Below, in pieces: positions 18,125 to 24,391 of a stretch of DNA of 64,000 nt. The stretch spans positions 186,001 to 250,000 of the forward strand of contig NZ_BMTS01000014.1 in assembly GCF_014649795.1 (NCBI RefSeq). The letters are read 5' to 3'. Below the pieces are notes generated by a model. It searched no databases. It saw only the letters and a program-made list of their open reading frames with translations, and was not told where the DNA came from. A program made the translations under genes and the position numbers. Each line of letters opens with the position of its first letter. The stretch's first letter is position 1. The DNA is from Streptomyces melanogenes (GTDB taxonomy: Bacteria > Actinomycetota > Actinomycetes > Streptomycetales > Streptomycetaceae).

Positions 18125-18475
18125 TCAGTGTCCGTATCGGCCCTGGCGGGCCTCACGACGGGTCTTGTCCTGATGGCAAGTCCGGCAGCAGGCCGCAAGA
18201 TTGAGCGGAGACTCAGTGCCACCGAAGGCCACGGGAACGATGTGGTCCACCTCGTTCGCTTTCGCTCCGCAGAGGTAGCAACGGTGGCTATCTCGCCGAA
18301 GGATTGCCAGGCGAATCCTGTTCCAACCGGTGGAACGGGACTGGTTCCTCTTGGACTTGTTGGCCCAGGGCTTGCGATGGTCAACGTACTTCGGTGCGTG
18401 CTCTGCACACCCGCCGGCCTTGATAGCAACCTGTGGACATCCAGAACGAAAGCAGATCTGTCGAGCTCTTGGCAG
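18125..18475 (-). CDS. HNH endonuclease next to terminase
   Basis: About 116 residues with a complete HNH nuclease core: RLAILRRDSHRCYLCGA, then NEVDHIVPVAFGG, then NLAACCRTCHQ. The zinc ligands are the two CxxC pairs (CYLC and CRTC) and the catalytic stretch is VDHIVP with a following Asn. An upstream CPQVAI...GCAEHAPK segment gives a second cysteine pair usual in actinophage terminase-associated HNH proteins. In cos-type phages such HNH proteins work with TerL to cut concatemers. No ATG/GTG/TTG is well placed; CTG at 18475 (giving the usual LPRAR opening) is my best start, so start is uncertain. The stop lies 24 bases before TerS. Confidence 0.8.
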   Translation of the reverse strand: MPRARQICFRSGCPQVAIKAGGCAEHAPKYVDHRKPWANKSKRNQSRSTGWNRIRLAILRRDSHRCYLCGAKANEVDHIVPVAFGGTESPLNLAACCRTCHQDKTRREARQGRYGH

Positions 18476-18548
18476 TTGAAATTCCCGAGGCTCCGCCCCG
18501 GGTGAGACCAGACCGCACAGCCTTTGTCGACGTGTTGGAATCTCACCC

Positions 18549-18607
18549 GGGGAAAAGAAACCCCGCAGGGGTGCTCATACCTTGGAGGGAGCAACAACCC
18601 TGCGGGG
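18549..18607 (-). terminator. factor-independent terminator upstream of late operon
   Basis: On the minus strand CCCTGCGGGG's partner arms (18561-18570 and 18598-18607) form a 10-bp GC stem, extended by TGCTC/GAGCA, and are followed by TTTCTTTTCC. That is a good leftward terminator only about 75 bases before the HNH start. If the late promoter is to its right, late expression would need antitermination; otherwise it shields the late genes from leftward read-through. Confidence 0.6.
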
Positions 18608-18646
18608 AGTTCTTAAGTATTGAAAATGAAGGATCTTATTACCTCT

Positions 18647-18664
18647 GAGAACTTCCCAGTTCTC
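18647..18664. promoter_or_regulatory. 7-bp inverted repeat, operator-like
   Basis: GAGAACT TCCC AGTTCTC is a perfect palindrome with a 4-base centre in an AT-richer stretch of the control region. It could be a dimeric regulator site or a transcript hairpin. Which protein binds is unknown. Confidence 0.35.
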
Positions 18665-18743
18665 AAGAAGTGGATGTCTTGTATTTTTCTTACCTTTCAT
18701 ACTTGGAGGCATGGTCACGGAGCTGGAACCCAGGCCTTGCAGG

Positions 18744-18763
18744 GGTGTGACTGTCGTCACACC
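18744..18763. promoter_or_regulatory. 8-bp stem with TGTC loop
   Basis: GGTGTGAC TGTC GTCACACC is a perfect 8-bp inverted repeat with a 4-base loop. No T-run follows on either strand, so an operator or a leader hairpin is more likely than a terminator. Confidence 0.35.
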
Positions 18764-19129
18764 ATCTCGGGTTGCAGATGCGTGCACGCTTAAGTAATGT
18801 TTGCGATGTCGCCGCACCGAGAGTGCACAGGCAGCCCCGGTCAAGCCGGACTTGAAAACCGAAGAGCATCACCCAGAGGCCACCCCGAGAGCGCGGGAGG
18901 CCCACTTGAACATCAGGCGTCGGTTTGGCCGACGCCGTGCCAGTCGACCGCAGGGCTTTGCTGCTCACGGAATTTCACCCACCTTGCCATCATCGCAACC
19001 TCAACCGCCGGTTCGCCGGATGCCCAGTGCGGGCGCTTTAAACGCACCGGTGCTAGGGATGGAGAGGAAGGGTCCTTGTGGAAATGCCTCGCGGCCGACT
19101 GGTGAGACCTTTCTGAGAGTCCTGCGGAT

Positions 19130-19162
19130 CCACTCCACATGTGTGAGTGGTCCCGCTAGATT
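19130..19162 (+). promoter_or_regulatory. operator-like palindrome and -10 box before early gene
   Basis: CCACTC and GAGTGG (19130-19135, 19145-19150) flank a CACATGTG palindrome, giving a 21-bp dyad. A -10-like TAGATT at 19157-19162 lies immediately downstream and 25 bases before the start at 19187. The layout suggests a repressible early promoter. No clear -35 was found. Confidence 0.4.
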
Positions 19163-19186
19163 CTCAGCGCACTAATGAGGATCACG

Positions 19187-19393
19187 ATGAGTAGCAGCAT
19201 CCGCAAGCGCGAGAAGTGGCGAGAGAAACGGCGTCAGAGCCGTGAGGAGTACCAAGTGTTCTCCACATCGCGACCTGTCTCGTGCAACAGTAATGGGCGC
19301 ACCAGGCACACGGCAGCTGAATGGTCGGCGATCCAAAAGGGAATCTACGACATCAACAACATGGCAGTGCGTCCCAATGCGAAAGGAACTTGA
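19187..19393 (+). CDS. small basic phage protein, unknown
   Basis: A 68-residue protein with a strongly basic N terminus (SSIRKREKWREKRRQSREEY) and no recognisable domain. ATG at 19187 is preceded by GAGG six bases upstream; an in-frame ATG at 19175 lacks such a site. It is the first rightward gene after the control region and sits before the tandem-HTH gene, so a regulatory or nucleic-acid-binding role is possible. Nothing in the sequence identifies the function. Confidence 0.5.
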   Translation: MSSSIRKREKWREKRRQSREEYQVFSTSRPVSCNSNGRTRHTAAEWSAIQKGIYDINNMAVRPNAKGT

Positions 19394-19515
19394 GCGACGG
19401 CCTCACTGTTGAGTCGATTGAGATGCAGCGGAAAATTCTACGGCGAGAGGTGGAGATTTTCTCTGACGAGGGAAGTGGGCACAGTCAGTATATATTTGAC
19501 GAATGGAGTGCACCC

Positions 19516-20118
19516 ATGGCGGGGAAGCGTATGGATCTGCCCACGGCAAGGGAGATGTCTGATCTCCTAGCCAAGGGGGTCTACAAGACCAAGCAGGAAA
19601 TGGCTGATGCCTTCGGAGTCAGCGAGGGAACCATCCGGGCGAGGCTAACTCAGCCCTCCCAAGGTGGGGGTATAGGGCGTCCGCCGGAGCTTCCCACTCC
19701 TGCGGAGATCTTCAAGCTCCTAGCGCGGGGTGACTTCAAGAACCAGAAGGAAGTCGCAGCTCATTATAAAGTGACAGAAGCAGCGGTTAGCCTTCGACTC
19801 GCGCCCTTCAAGGATTCGAAAATCGACTTCCAGGCACTGATGCCGTGGAAGGTAGCTTCCAAGCATCGGTCCGGGCGGCCTGGACGCGCACTCAGACTTC
19901 ATTTGCGTGCTCGTCGTGAGAACCACACGCTCACCGAAACAGAAGCTCAACAGCATGCAGCATGGCTAACCCGTATGAAGCGTCAGGTCGTTACGTACAG
20001 CCAGGTTGACGGCTGGGCATATGTGGAGAGGAAACCGGAACACGGTGACCTCCTCATTGTACTGCCAGCTGACCAATCGATTCCTCCCGAGATAGTAGAC
20101 CTGTATCGCATGGAGTGA
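19516..20118 (+). CDS. tandem helix-turn-helix DNA-binding protein, candidate repressor
   Basis: A 200-residue protein with two consecutive HTH repeats. Residues 7-44 (DLPTAREMSDLLAKGVYKTK then EMADAFGVSEGTIRARL) and residues about 55-95 (ELPTPAEIFKLLARGDFKNQ then EVAAHYKVTEAAVSLRL) align over their whole length, so this is an internal duplication. A basic region (SKHRSGRPGRALRLHLRARR) and a C-terminal beta-rich domain (QVDGWAYVERKPEHGDLLIVLP) follow. ATG at 19516 has GGAG eight bases upstream. A terminator follows at 20147, then a promoter region packed with GTTGAA half-sites. Lysogeny repressor or early-gene regulator is the natural inference. The distal domain is not one I recognise. Confidence 0.7.
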   Translation: MAGKRMDLPTAREMSDLLAKGVYKTKQEMADAFGVSEGTIRARLTQPSQGGGIGRPPELPTPAEIFKLLARGDFKNQKEVAAHYKVTEAAVSLRLAPFKDSKIDFQALMPWKVASKHRSGRPGRALRLHLRARRENHTLTETEAQQHAAWLTRMKRQVVTYSQVDGWAYVERKPEHGDLLIVLPADQSIPPEIVDLYRME

Positions 20119-20146
20119 TGCAGGCGTAGTGCTTCTCATGCAGTGC

Positions 20147-20187
20147 AACGAGCCGCCCCGTCCTCGGGAAGCGGCTCGTTGGTGTTT
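20147..20187 (+). terminator. terminator after the HTH gene
   Basis: AACGAGCCGC and GCGGCTCGTT form a perfect 10-bp stem with a 14-base loop, followed by GGTGTTT. It separates the HTH gene from the early promoter and replication module. Confidence 0.65.
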
Positions 20188-20221
20188 CAAGGCCTAGGAA
20201 GGGCGTGCGTTAACTCACATG

Positions 20222-20310
20222 TTCAACTCCGTTGAAATGTGGAGCCGTTGAAAGTGGCTGGTAGTGATCGTTCAATATTCATTGACGAACCGTTAGTCGT
20301 TGCATAGGTT
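20222..20310 (+). promoter_or_regulatory. early promoter with repeated GTTGAA operators
   Basis: A sigma-70-type promoter: TTGACG (20282-20287), 17 bases, TAGGTT (20305-20310). Just upstream are TTCAAC TCC GTTGAA (20222-20236, a perfect palindrome), a second CCGTTGAAA (20245-20253) repeating the one at 20229 with 16-bp spacing, and GTTCAAT...ATTGAC at 20270-20287 that overlaps the -35. Repeated half-sites around a strong promoter, next to a tandem-HTH gene, are what an immunity operator would look like. Confidence 0.6.
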
Positions 20311-20377
20311 GACGTGGGGTCTCCGTCGGGGGAGGGGGGAGACTGATGGGAAGTGCGAGGGTGTGCTCTCGTGAAAT

Positions 20378-20393
20378 CCCTGCGTCAGCAGGG
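20378..20393 (+). promoter_or_regulatory. leader hairpin before first early gene
   Basis: CCCTGC GTCA GCAGGG forms a 6-bp stem just upstream of the AAAGGGG ribosome-binding site of the gene at 20411. It may stabilise the message or tune translation. Confidence 0.35.
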
Positions 20394-20410
20394 AAAGGGG
20401 AAAGATAGCA

Positions 20411-20719
20411 GTGGCAACACCGACCATGGTTTCTTCTAGCTATCGGTCACTGTTCGAAGGGACTTCGGAAGTATCTCGGATCATCGGGGGGATGGGGGCC
20501 GTGGCTGGTCTAGTTGTGCACATTGAGCACAGCGGCGGCGATCACATTGTTCACTATCACTGCGAAAAAACTGACGGACGGCAGCACCGTGCCCACTTCA
20601 ACGCCATTCCCGAGGGATACAACTTCCTCCGGACGGAAAAAGTCGAAGGGTTCGAGTACATGCCCGTAAATGGAGGGGAAAGGTTTGCCGACGTCTACCG
20701 GCGTTCCCAAGCCGCGTAG
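20411..20719 (+). CDS. early phage protein, unknown
   Basis: A 102-residue protein starting at GTG 20411 behind an AAAGGGG site. It is the first gene after the early promoter. It contains two short beta-rich stretches (VAGLVVHIEHSGGDHIVHYH and a YNFLRTEKVEGFEYMPV region) and several histidines, but no motif that I recognise. It overlaps the next gene, so the two are probably translationally coupled. Confidence 0.6.
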   Translation: MATPTMVSSSYRSLFEGTSEVSRIIGGMGAVAGLVVHIEHSGGDHIVHYHCEKTDGRQHRAHFNAIPEGYNFLRTEKVEGFEYMPVNGGERFADVYRRSQAA

Positions 20720-21500
20720 TCATAGCCAATACAACCGCTACGCCCAGTGCGGCGAGGCTTACAAACTTGAGCGAGTTGAAAAACGCCCCAGCGATCCGGC
20801 CGGATGGTTCGTACAAGGCACCGCAGTACACAGCGGAGTCGAAGCGTACGAGCGATCCGGCCGTACCATTTCCCGGGCCGCTACCATCGGCCACTACCAC
20901 CAGGCATGGGAGCGGGAACTTGCGGCCGGCCTGGCGGTGCAGAGGGACATCACCCAGTGGATGACCGGCGGCTTCAAAACAGGAACCAAGGACCTGTCTG
21001 ACCGGCGCGAACTTGGCGAACACCAGGTACTCGACTACATCGACTACGCCGAACAGTCCGGGGAGTCCATCTGGGTCACCCCCGACGGCAAACAGGCCAT
21101 TGAGTTGGAGTTCACCATCCGCCTCGGCAAGGTGCCTGTCCGAGGGGTCATTGACCAAGTTGTACAGACGCCCTATGGGCTCACCGTCCGAGACATTAAG
21201 ACCGGCACGAAGAAACAGCCTTCCGCTCTCCAACTTGCCCTTTACCGGCGAGCGATTTGGGACCTGTACCGCGTGGACATCACATGGGGAGACTTCTTCA
21301 CCTGCGCCCGAAAAGGCCGCTCGCCAAAGAACGGCGGACCCACCGAACCCTACGACCTGACCCGTATCAGTCAGGACTGGCTAGAGAACCAGTACGCAGC
21401 AATGGACGCAGCGGAGCGCAATGGTGTCTACCTTGCTAACCCTGGAGACCACTGCGGAACATGCGGTGTCCGCCGCCACTGCAAGGCGAAAGGAAACTGA
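20685..21500 (+). CDS. RecB/Cas4-like PD-(D/E)XK nuclease with Fe-S cysteines
   Basis: A 271-residue exonuclease-like protein. Motifs in order: Cys22 in YAQCGEAYKLER, GTAVHSGVEAYE, VRGVIDQVV, VRDIKTGTK (the D...ExK-type core, here D then DIKTG) and LQLALYRRA, the RecB-family QxxxY helix. Cys257, Cys260 and Cys266 (HCGTCGVRRHC) with Cys22 give the four-cysteine iron-sulphur pattern of Cas4, AddB and Dna2. TTG at 20685 lies just after GGAGGGGAAAGG, better than ATG at 20670, which overlaps that site. It probably makes 3' single strands for phage recombination, with the ssDNA-binding-like and RecA-like genes downstream. Confidence 0.8.
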   Translation: MPTSTGVPKPRSHSQYNRYAQCGEAYKLERVEKRPSDPAGWFVQGTAVHSGVEAYERSGRTISRAATIGHYHQAWERELAAGLAVQRDITQWMTGGFKTGTKDLSDRRELGEHQVLDYIDYAEQSGESIWVTPDGKQAIELEFTIRLGKVPVRGVIDQVVQTPYGLTVRDIKTGTKKQPSALQLALYRRAIWDLYRVDITWGDFFTCARKGRSPKNGGPTEPYDLTRISQDWLENQYAAMDAAERNGVYLANPGDHCGTCGVRRHCKAKGN

Positions 21501-21716
21501 GTGAACAACCCGCATGCCTTCACCTGCACCTTCCGGCCAGCCCCCAACGTTGAGGTGACCTTTCATGGAGAAACCCCCATGACAGTCGGACCAAATGTCG
21601 AAGCCTTCTCCATCGCCGCATCCCGGTACGCCGACCTCCTTACCCAGGCCCAGGCCGCATTCAACATGGGCGAACTCGGCGCAACCGTCATAGCCACCGC
21701 CAACACCCCGCAGTAA
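21501..21716 (+). CDS. small early phage protein, unknown
   Basis: A 71-residue protein whose GTG start overlaps the preceding stop (TGAGTG). The sequence has a beta-rich start (FTCTFRPAPNVEVTFHGE) and an Ala-rich C-terminal helix. No domain is recognised. The tight coupling to the nuclease gene places it in the recombination module. Confidence 0.55.
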   Translation: MNNPHAFTCTFRPAPNVEVTFHGETPMTVGPNVEAFSIAASRYADLLTQAQAAFNMGELGATVIATANTPQ

Positions 21717-21725
21717 GGATCCGCT

Positions 21726-22244
21726 TTGCACGACGACACCAACGATTTTGCTCCGAGTGCCCCCACGGGCAAGACCTTTAAGTTCAGCAACGTCGGCGAC
21801 AGCGTCAACGGCTACGTAGAGAATGTTTCGTCGCGCATCCCGCTCAACAAGTTCGGCACTGATGTGCAAGACACAGACCGCGACGGCAACCCGCGCTGGC
21901 AGCGCGTCATTACCCTGGCAACACCGGAGGGGGACGACACGGACGATGGCCTCCGCACTGTCTGGATGCCCGTGGGCTCCCAGATGGCCACCGCTATTGG
22001 TGACGCCATGAAGCGCGCAGGCGCCGCCACCGGGAGCCCTGCCTCTGGTGCGTATCTCAAGCTGACTTTCGCGAGGACGCGCCCCAGTAAGTTCGGCAAC
22101 CCCGCCAAGATCTATGTCGCGGAATACACCCAGCCCGCCAACGCTCAGACCAAGCCGGTGCCCGAAGCGGCAGCCACCTCATGGCCCACCAACGGCACGT
22201 GGGCACCTCCGCAGAACGCTGCTCCGGCTTCCTGGCAGCAGTAG
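21726..22244 (+). CDS. possible ssDNA-binding protein
   Basis: A 172-residue protein starting at TTG 21726 behind AAGGA. It opens with KTFKFSNVGDSVNGYVENVS, a GDSVxGxV pattern that would fit an OB-like beta barrel, has a central beta-rich part (WQRVITLATPEGDD) and a flexible Pro/Ala/Gln tail ending PASWQQ. Position between the nuclease and RecA-like genes fits a phage ssDNA-binding protein. The fold and function are inferred, and no classical SSB acidic tip is present. Confidence 0.5.
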   Translation: MHDDTNDFAPSAPTGKTFKFSNVGDSVNGYVENVSSRIPLNKFGTDVQDTDRDGNPRWQRVITLATPEGDDTDDGLRTVWMPVGSQMATAIGDAMKRAGAATGSPASGAYLKLTFARTRPSKFGNPAKIYVAEYTQPANAQTKPVPEAAATSWPTNGTWAPPQNAAPASWQQ

Positions 22245-22271
22245 GAGCCCCTTTTTTCTCCACTTTCTTAA

Positions 22272-22326
22272 GTGTGCACACTGTGTGTTGGTGGCCAGCA
22301 TTGCAATGCCGCTGGCCACCAACACA
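22272..22326 (+). promoter_or_regulatory. palindrome and 16-bp hairpin over the start of the ATPase gene
   Basis: GTGTGCACAC (22272-22281) is a perfect 10-bp palindrome. Next, TGTGTTGGTGGCCAGC (22284-22299) pairs perfectly with GCTGGCCACCAACACA (22311-22326), leaving an 11-base loop that contains the ATG at 22306. The first codons of the ATPase are thus locked in a very stable stem. This could silence translation until the leader is remodelled, or the dyad could be a DNA operator. Confidence 0.65.
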
Positions 22327-23124
22327 GGAAGGCCGCCCATACTCACCCTCACGCAAGCGCTCCACAAGCGAGGCTCGGCAGGTGAGCCCATCCCGACCGG
22401 CCTCAAGGCCCTACACGACCTCGGCGTGCACATCCGCCGGGGCCAACTCCACCTCATCGCAGCAGGGCCAGGTACAGGCAAGTCCGCACTGGCTCTGAAC
22501 ATCGCGATCAAGTCGGGCGTACCGACCATGTACTTCTCGGCGGACTCCGACGCCTTCACGCAGTACGTCCGCAGTGCAGCACACGTCAGCGGCTGGACCA
22601 CCACCCAGGTAGAAGACGCCATCGAGCAGCAGCGGACCGAGGGCTTCGACAACGCCCTGGCCGGCCTCGACATCCGATGGAACTTCGACGCCTCGCCCGA
22701 CCTGGACGAGATTGAACAATCCCTCATCGCCTACGCCATGATCTACGGCTGGCCCGCCCTCGTTGTCATCGACAACGTGACCAACGTCAGTGCCCCCGAG
22801 ATGGGCGAAGGACACGCCGCACTCGATGAACTCTGCGCCTTCTTCCATGATTTGGCCCGGCGCACCGGAAGCGCAGTTGTCCTCCTGCACCACGTCACCG
22901 GCCCCTACAACGACGGCGTGAACCCGATTCCACTGTCCGGCATCAAGGGTCAGGTCGGCCGCGTCCCCGAAGTCATCCTCACCCTGCACCGGGGAGGCAC
23001 GGAGTTTGAGGGCTACGACTTGCGGGTTTCCAACGTAAAAAACCGAGGCGGTCGCGCTGACGCGAGCGGCTTCACCTTTGCCCGGCTCCAGTGGCAGCCC
23101 GAAAGGATGCAAATCATTGGCTAA
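22306..23124 (+). CDS. RecA/DnaB-like phage ATPase
   Basis: About 272 residues with a RecA-type ATPase core: Walker A in AAGPGTGKSALALN, Walker B in ALVVIDNVTNV, and GSAVVLLHHVTG as a later strand of the core. Length, GLKALHDLGVHIRRGQLHLI preceding Walker A, and the KGQVGRVPEVILTLH end resemble phage DnaB-like helicase/recombinase ATPases (RepA-like). It probably acts as the replicative helicase or strand-exchange protein. ATG at 22306 is used; a GTG at 22291 is in frame. The start sits in the loop of a 16-bp hairpin, see that feature. Confidence 0.75.
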   Translation: MPLATNTGRPPILTLTQALHKRGSAGEPIPTGLKALHDLGVHIRRGQLHLIAAGPGTGKSALALNIAIKSGVPTMYFSADSDAFTQYVRSAAHVSGWTTTQVEDAIEQQRTEGFDNALAGLDIRWNFDASPDLDEIEQSLIAYAMIYGWPALVVIDNVTNVSAPEMGEGHAALDELCAFFHDLARRTGSAVVLLHHVTGPYNDGVNPIPLSGIKGQVGRVPEVILTLHRGGTEFEGYDLRVSNVKNRGGRADASGFTFARLQWQPERMQIIG

Positions 23125-23494
23125 CCCCAAGCCTCGCAAGCTCAGCAAGCCCAACGGCGCCGCAGTCAAGGCCCGGGGCCGCAACTGGGAGAACGACCTC
23201 GTCAAGGTCTTCCATGACCTCGGATACGAAGAGGCCAAGCGTAACGGCGCCATCTACGGATCGCACGACCGCGGTGACATCGGCAACGTTCCACTCACAG
23301 TTCAGGCCAAGGCAGTTGACCGTATCCAGCTGTGGAAACACCTCGACGATGCCCTAGCCCAAGCCCACAACAACGGCACCGGATCCGATACATGCGTGGT
23401 CTACAAACGTCATCAGGCCGCCACCGGAGAGGCCGCTTGGGTATTCCCTGGAAACTTCGCAATGCGACTCCTCGATGCCTACTACGCCGAGTGA
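23117..23494 (+). CDS. Holliday-junction-resolvase-like nuclease
   Basis: A 125-residue PD-(D/E)XK-type nuclease. GRNWENDLVKVFHDLGY gives the leading Glu, GSHDRGDIGNVPLTVQAKA gives the D and the QxK-type catalytic pair (QAKA), and NFAMRLLDAYYAE ends the fold. This matches small phage Holliday junction resolvases and VRR-type nucleases. TTG at 23117 has GAAAGGA upstream and overlaps the ATPase stop. Its role is probably resolving replication and recombination intermediates. Confidence 0.7.
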   Translation: MANPKPRKLSKPNGAAVKARGRNWENDLVKVFHDLGYEEAKRNGAIYGSHDRGDIGNVPLTVQAKAVDRIQLWKHLDDALAQAHNNGTGSDTCVVYKRHQAATGEAAWVFPGNFAMRLLDAYYAE

Positions 23495-23888
23495 AAAGCC
23501 TCCCATCGTCGCCGTGCTGAAACATTACTTCTCCGACTGGGAAACGCCACGCCGCGACAGCGGTACCTGGCAGCCCTGCAAATGTCCGGCGCTTGATCAC
23601 GACGACACCACCCCCAGCGCCTCAATCAACATCGACAAAAACGTTATCCACTGCCACGGCTGCGACTTCAGCCATGACAGCTGGGGCGTGATTATGGAAG
23701 TGGAGAGGTGTGACTTTCTCGCCGCCATCGAAGCAGCGAATCGCCTTTTTGGACCAGGCGGCAGCCAGCTACCACAAGCAGCTGGAGGGTTCACCCGCCG
23801 CCGAGTATTTGAAGAAGCGGGGCCTATCCCAGGACAGCGTTCGATACTTTCGGCTCGGGTACGTCGGAAACCCAGTATCGGGGCATGA
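23475..23888 (+). CDS. phage primase, zinc-binding N-terminal frame
   Basis: The opening 95 residues carry a CHC2-type zinc-binding domain of DnaG-like primases: CKCPALDHDDTTPSASINID followed by VIHCHGCDFS (cysteines and histidine in the CxC...CxxC arrangement). After AAIEAANRLFG the homology stops while the second frame (from 23710) picks up the catalytic part, so the C-terminal 45 residues of this frame are probably not native. The gene starts inside the end of the resolvase gene. Either the two frames are joined by a +1 shift at CTTTTTGG near 23746 or the genes are truly separate. Confidence 0.65.
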   Translation: MPTTPSEKPPIVAVLKHYFSDWETPRRDSGTWQPCKCPALDHDDTTPSASINIDKNVIHCHGCDFSHDSWGVIMEVERCDFLAAIEAANRLFGPGGSQLPQAAGGFTRRRVFEEAGPIPGQRSILSARVRRKPSIGA

Positions 23889-24363
23889 GCGCTATAGCGG
23901 ACTGCTCGCCATCCCCTACATCAACCGACAGGGTGTCATTGCGATCCGGTTCCGGTGCATCGCCGATCACGACTGCAAGACCATCGACAAGCACAGCAAG
24001 TACACCCGGGAGCCAGGCGACGACGCCAAGCTCTACAACATTCTCGCCCTCACGCTTCCAGTCACCCGTCTCGCCATCTGTGAAGGTGAGATCGACACCA
24101 TCACCGCATGGCAGGCAGGATTTCCTGCCGTCGTCGGTACAGCGGGTGCCCAGAATTGGAAGCCCATTTTCAATCGGCTGATCAGTGGTTACGTAGAAGT
24201 AATCACACTCGCTGACGGGGACGTGGCAGGCCTGAAGCTTGCAGACGTGATTGCCGAGAAGAACGAGCATGCAACAACACGTCAGATGCCCAACAAATCA
24301 GACGTGAACCAGTACTACCGAGACCACGGCCAAGAGGCCCTTCGAGAAAAGGCAGGCTTCTGA
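23710..24363 (+). CDS. phage primase, Toprim-containing frame
   Basis: A 217-residue frame with the primase catalytic half. The EGSPAAEYLKKRGLS region matches the RNA polymerase-basic domain of DnaG-type primases; LAICEGEIDTITAWQAG is the Toprim Glu motif and VITLADGDVAGLKLAD the Toprim DxD-like motif. GTG at 23710 has a usable GGAG just upstream, so independent translation is possible. The frame overlaps the zinc-binding frame by 179 bases. In related phages I would expect one continuous protein; this cannot be settled from sequence alone. Confidence 0.65.
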   Translation: MTFSPPSKQRIAFLDQAAASYHKQLEGSPAAEYLKKRGLSQDSVRYFRLGYVGNPVSGHERYSGLLAIPYINRQGVIAIRFRCIADHDCKTIDKHSKYTREPGDDAKLYNILALTLPVTRLAICEGEIDTITAWQAGFPAVVGTAGAQNWKPIFNRLISGYVEVITLADGDVAGLKLADVIAEKNEHATTRQMPNKSDVNQYYRDHGQEALREKAGF

Positions 24364-24391
24364 TACTTCCTGTGTGGACGGGCGCCAGCGC

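Larger units (their letters stand above)
18476..19186. other. gene-poor control region between late and early genes
   Basis: About 710 bases separate the leftward late operon (HNH first) from the rightward early genes. I see no convincing gene; a 45-residue open frame at 18575-18712 on the minus strand has no ribosome-binding site. It holds a minus-strand terminator, several short inverted repeats (18647-18664, 18744-18763, 18916-18936) and an operator-like palindrome at 19130. The place fits the late promoter, its leader and the cos site, but none of these can be pinned down by eye. Confidence 0.6.

Noticed and set aside
17896..18597. A long minus-strand frame over the HNH region
   Set aside because: It overlaps the HNH protein in another frame. 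The HNH frame has two CxxC pairs and the HNH core and is clearly the real one.
18575..18712. A 45-residue minus-strand frame in the phage control region
   Set aside because: No ribosome-binding site and it ends inside the terminator hairpin; the palindromes there point to a control region.
18838..18900. A tRNA-Ser-like anticodon arm (GGACTTGAAAACC)
   Set aside because: No acceptor stem or T-arm could be formed around it in either type I or type II layout.
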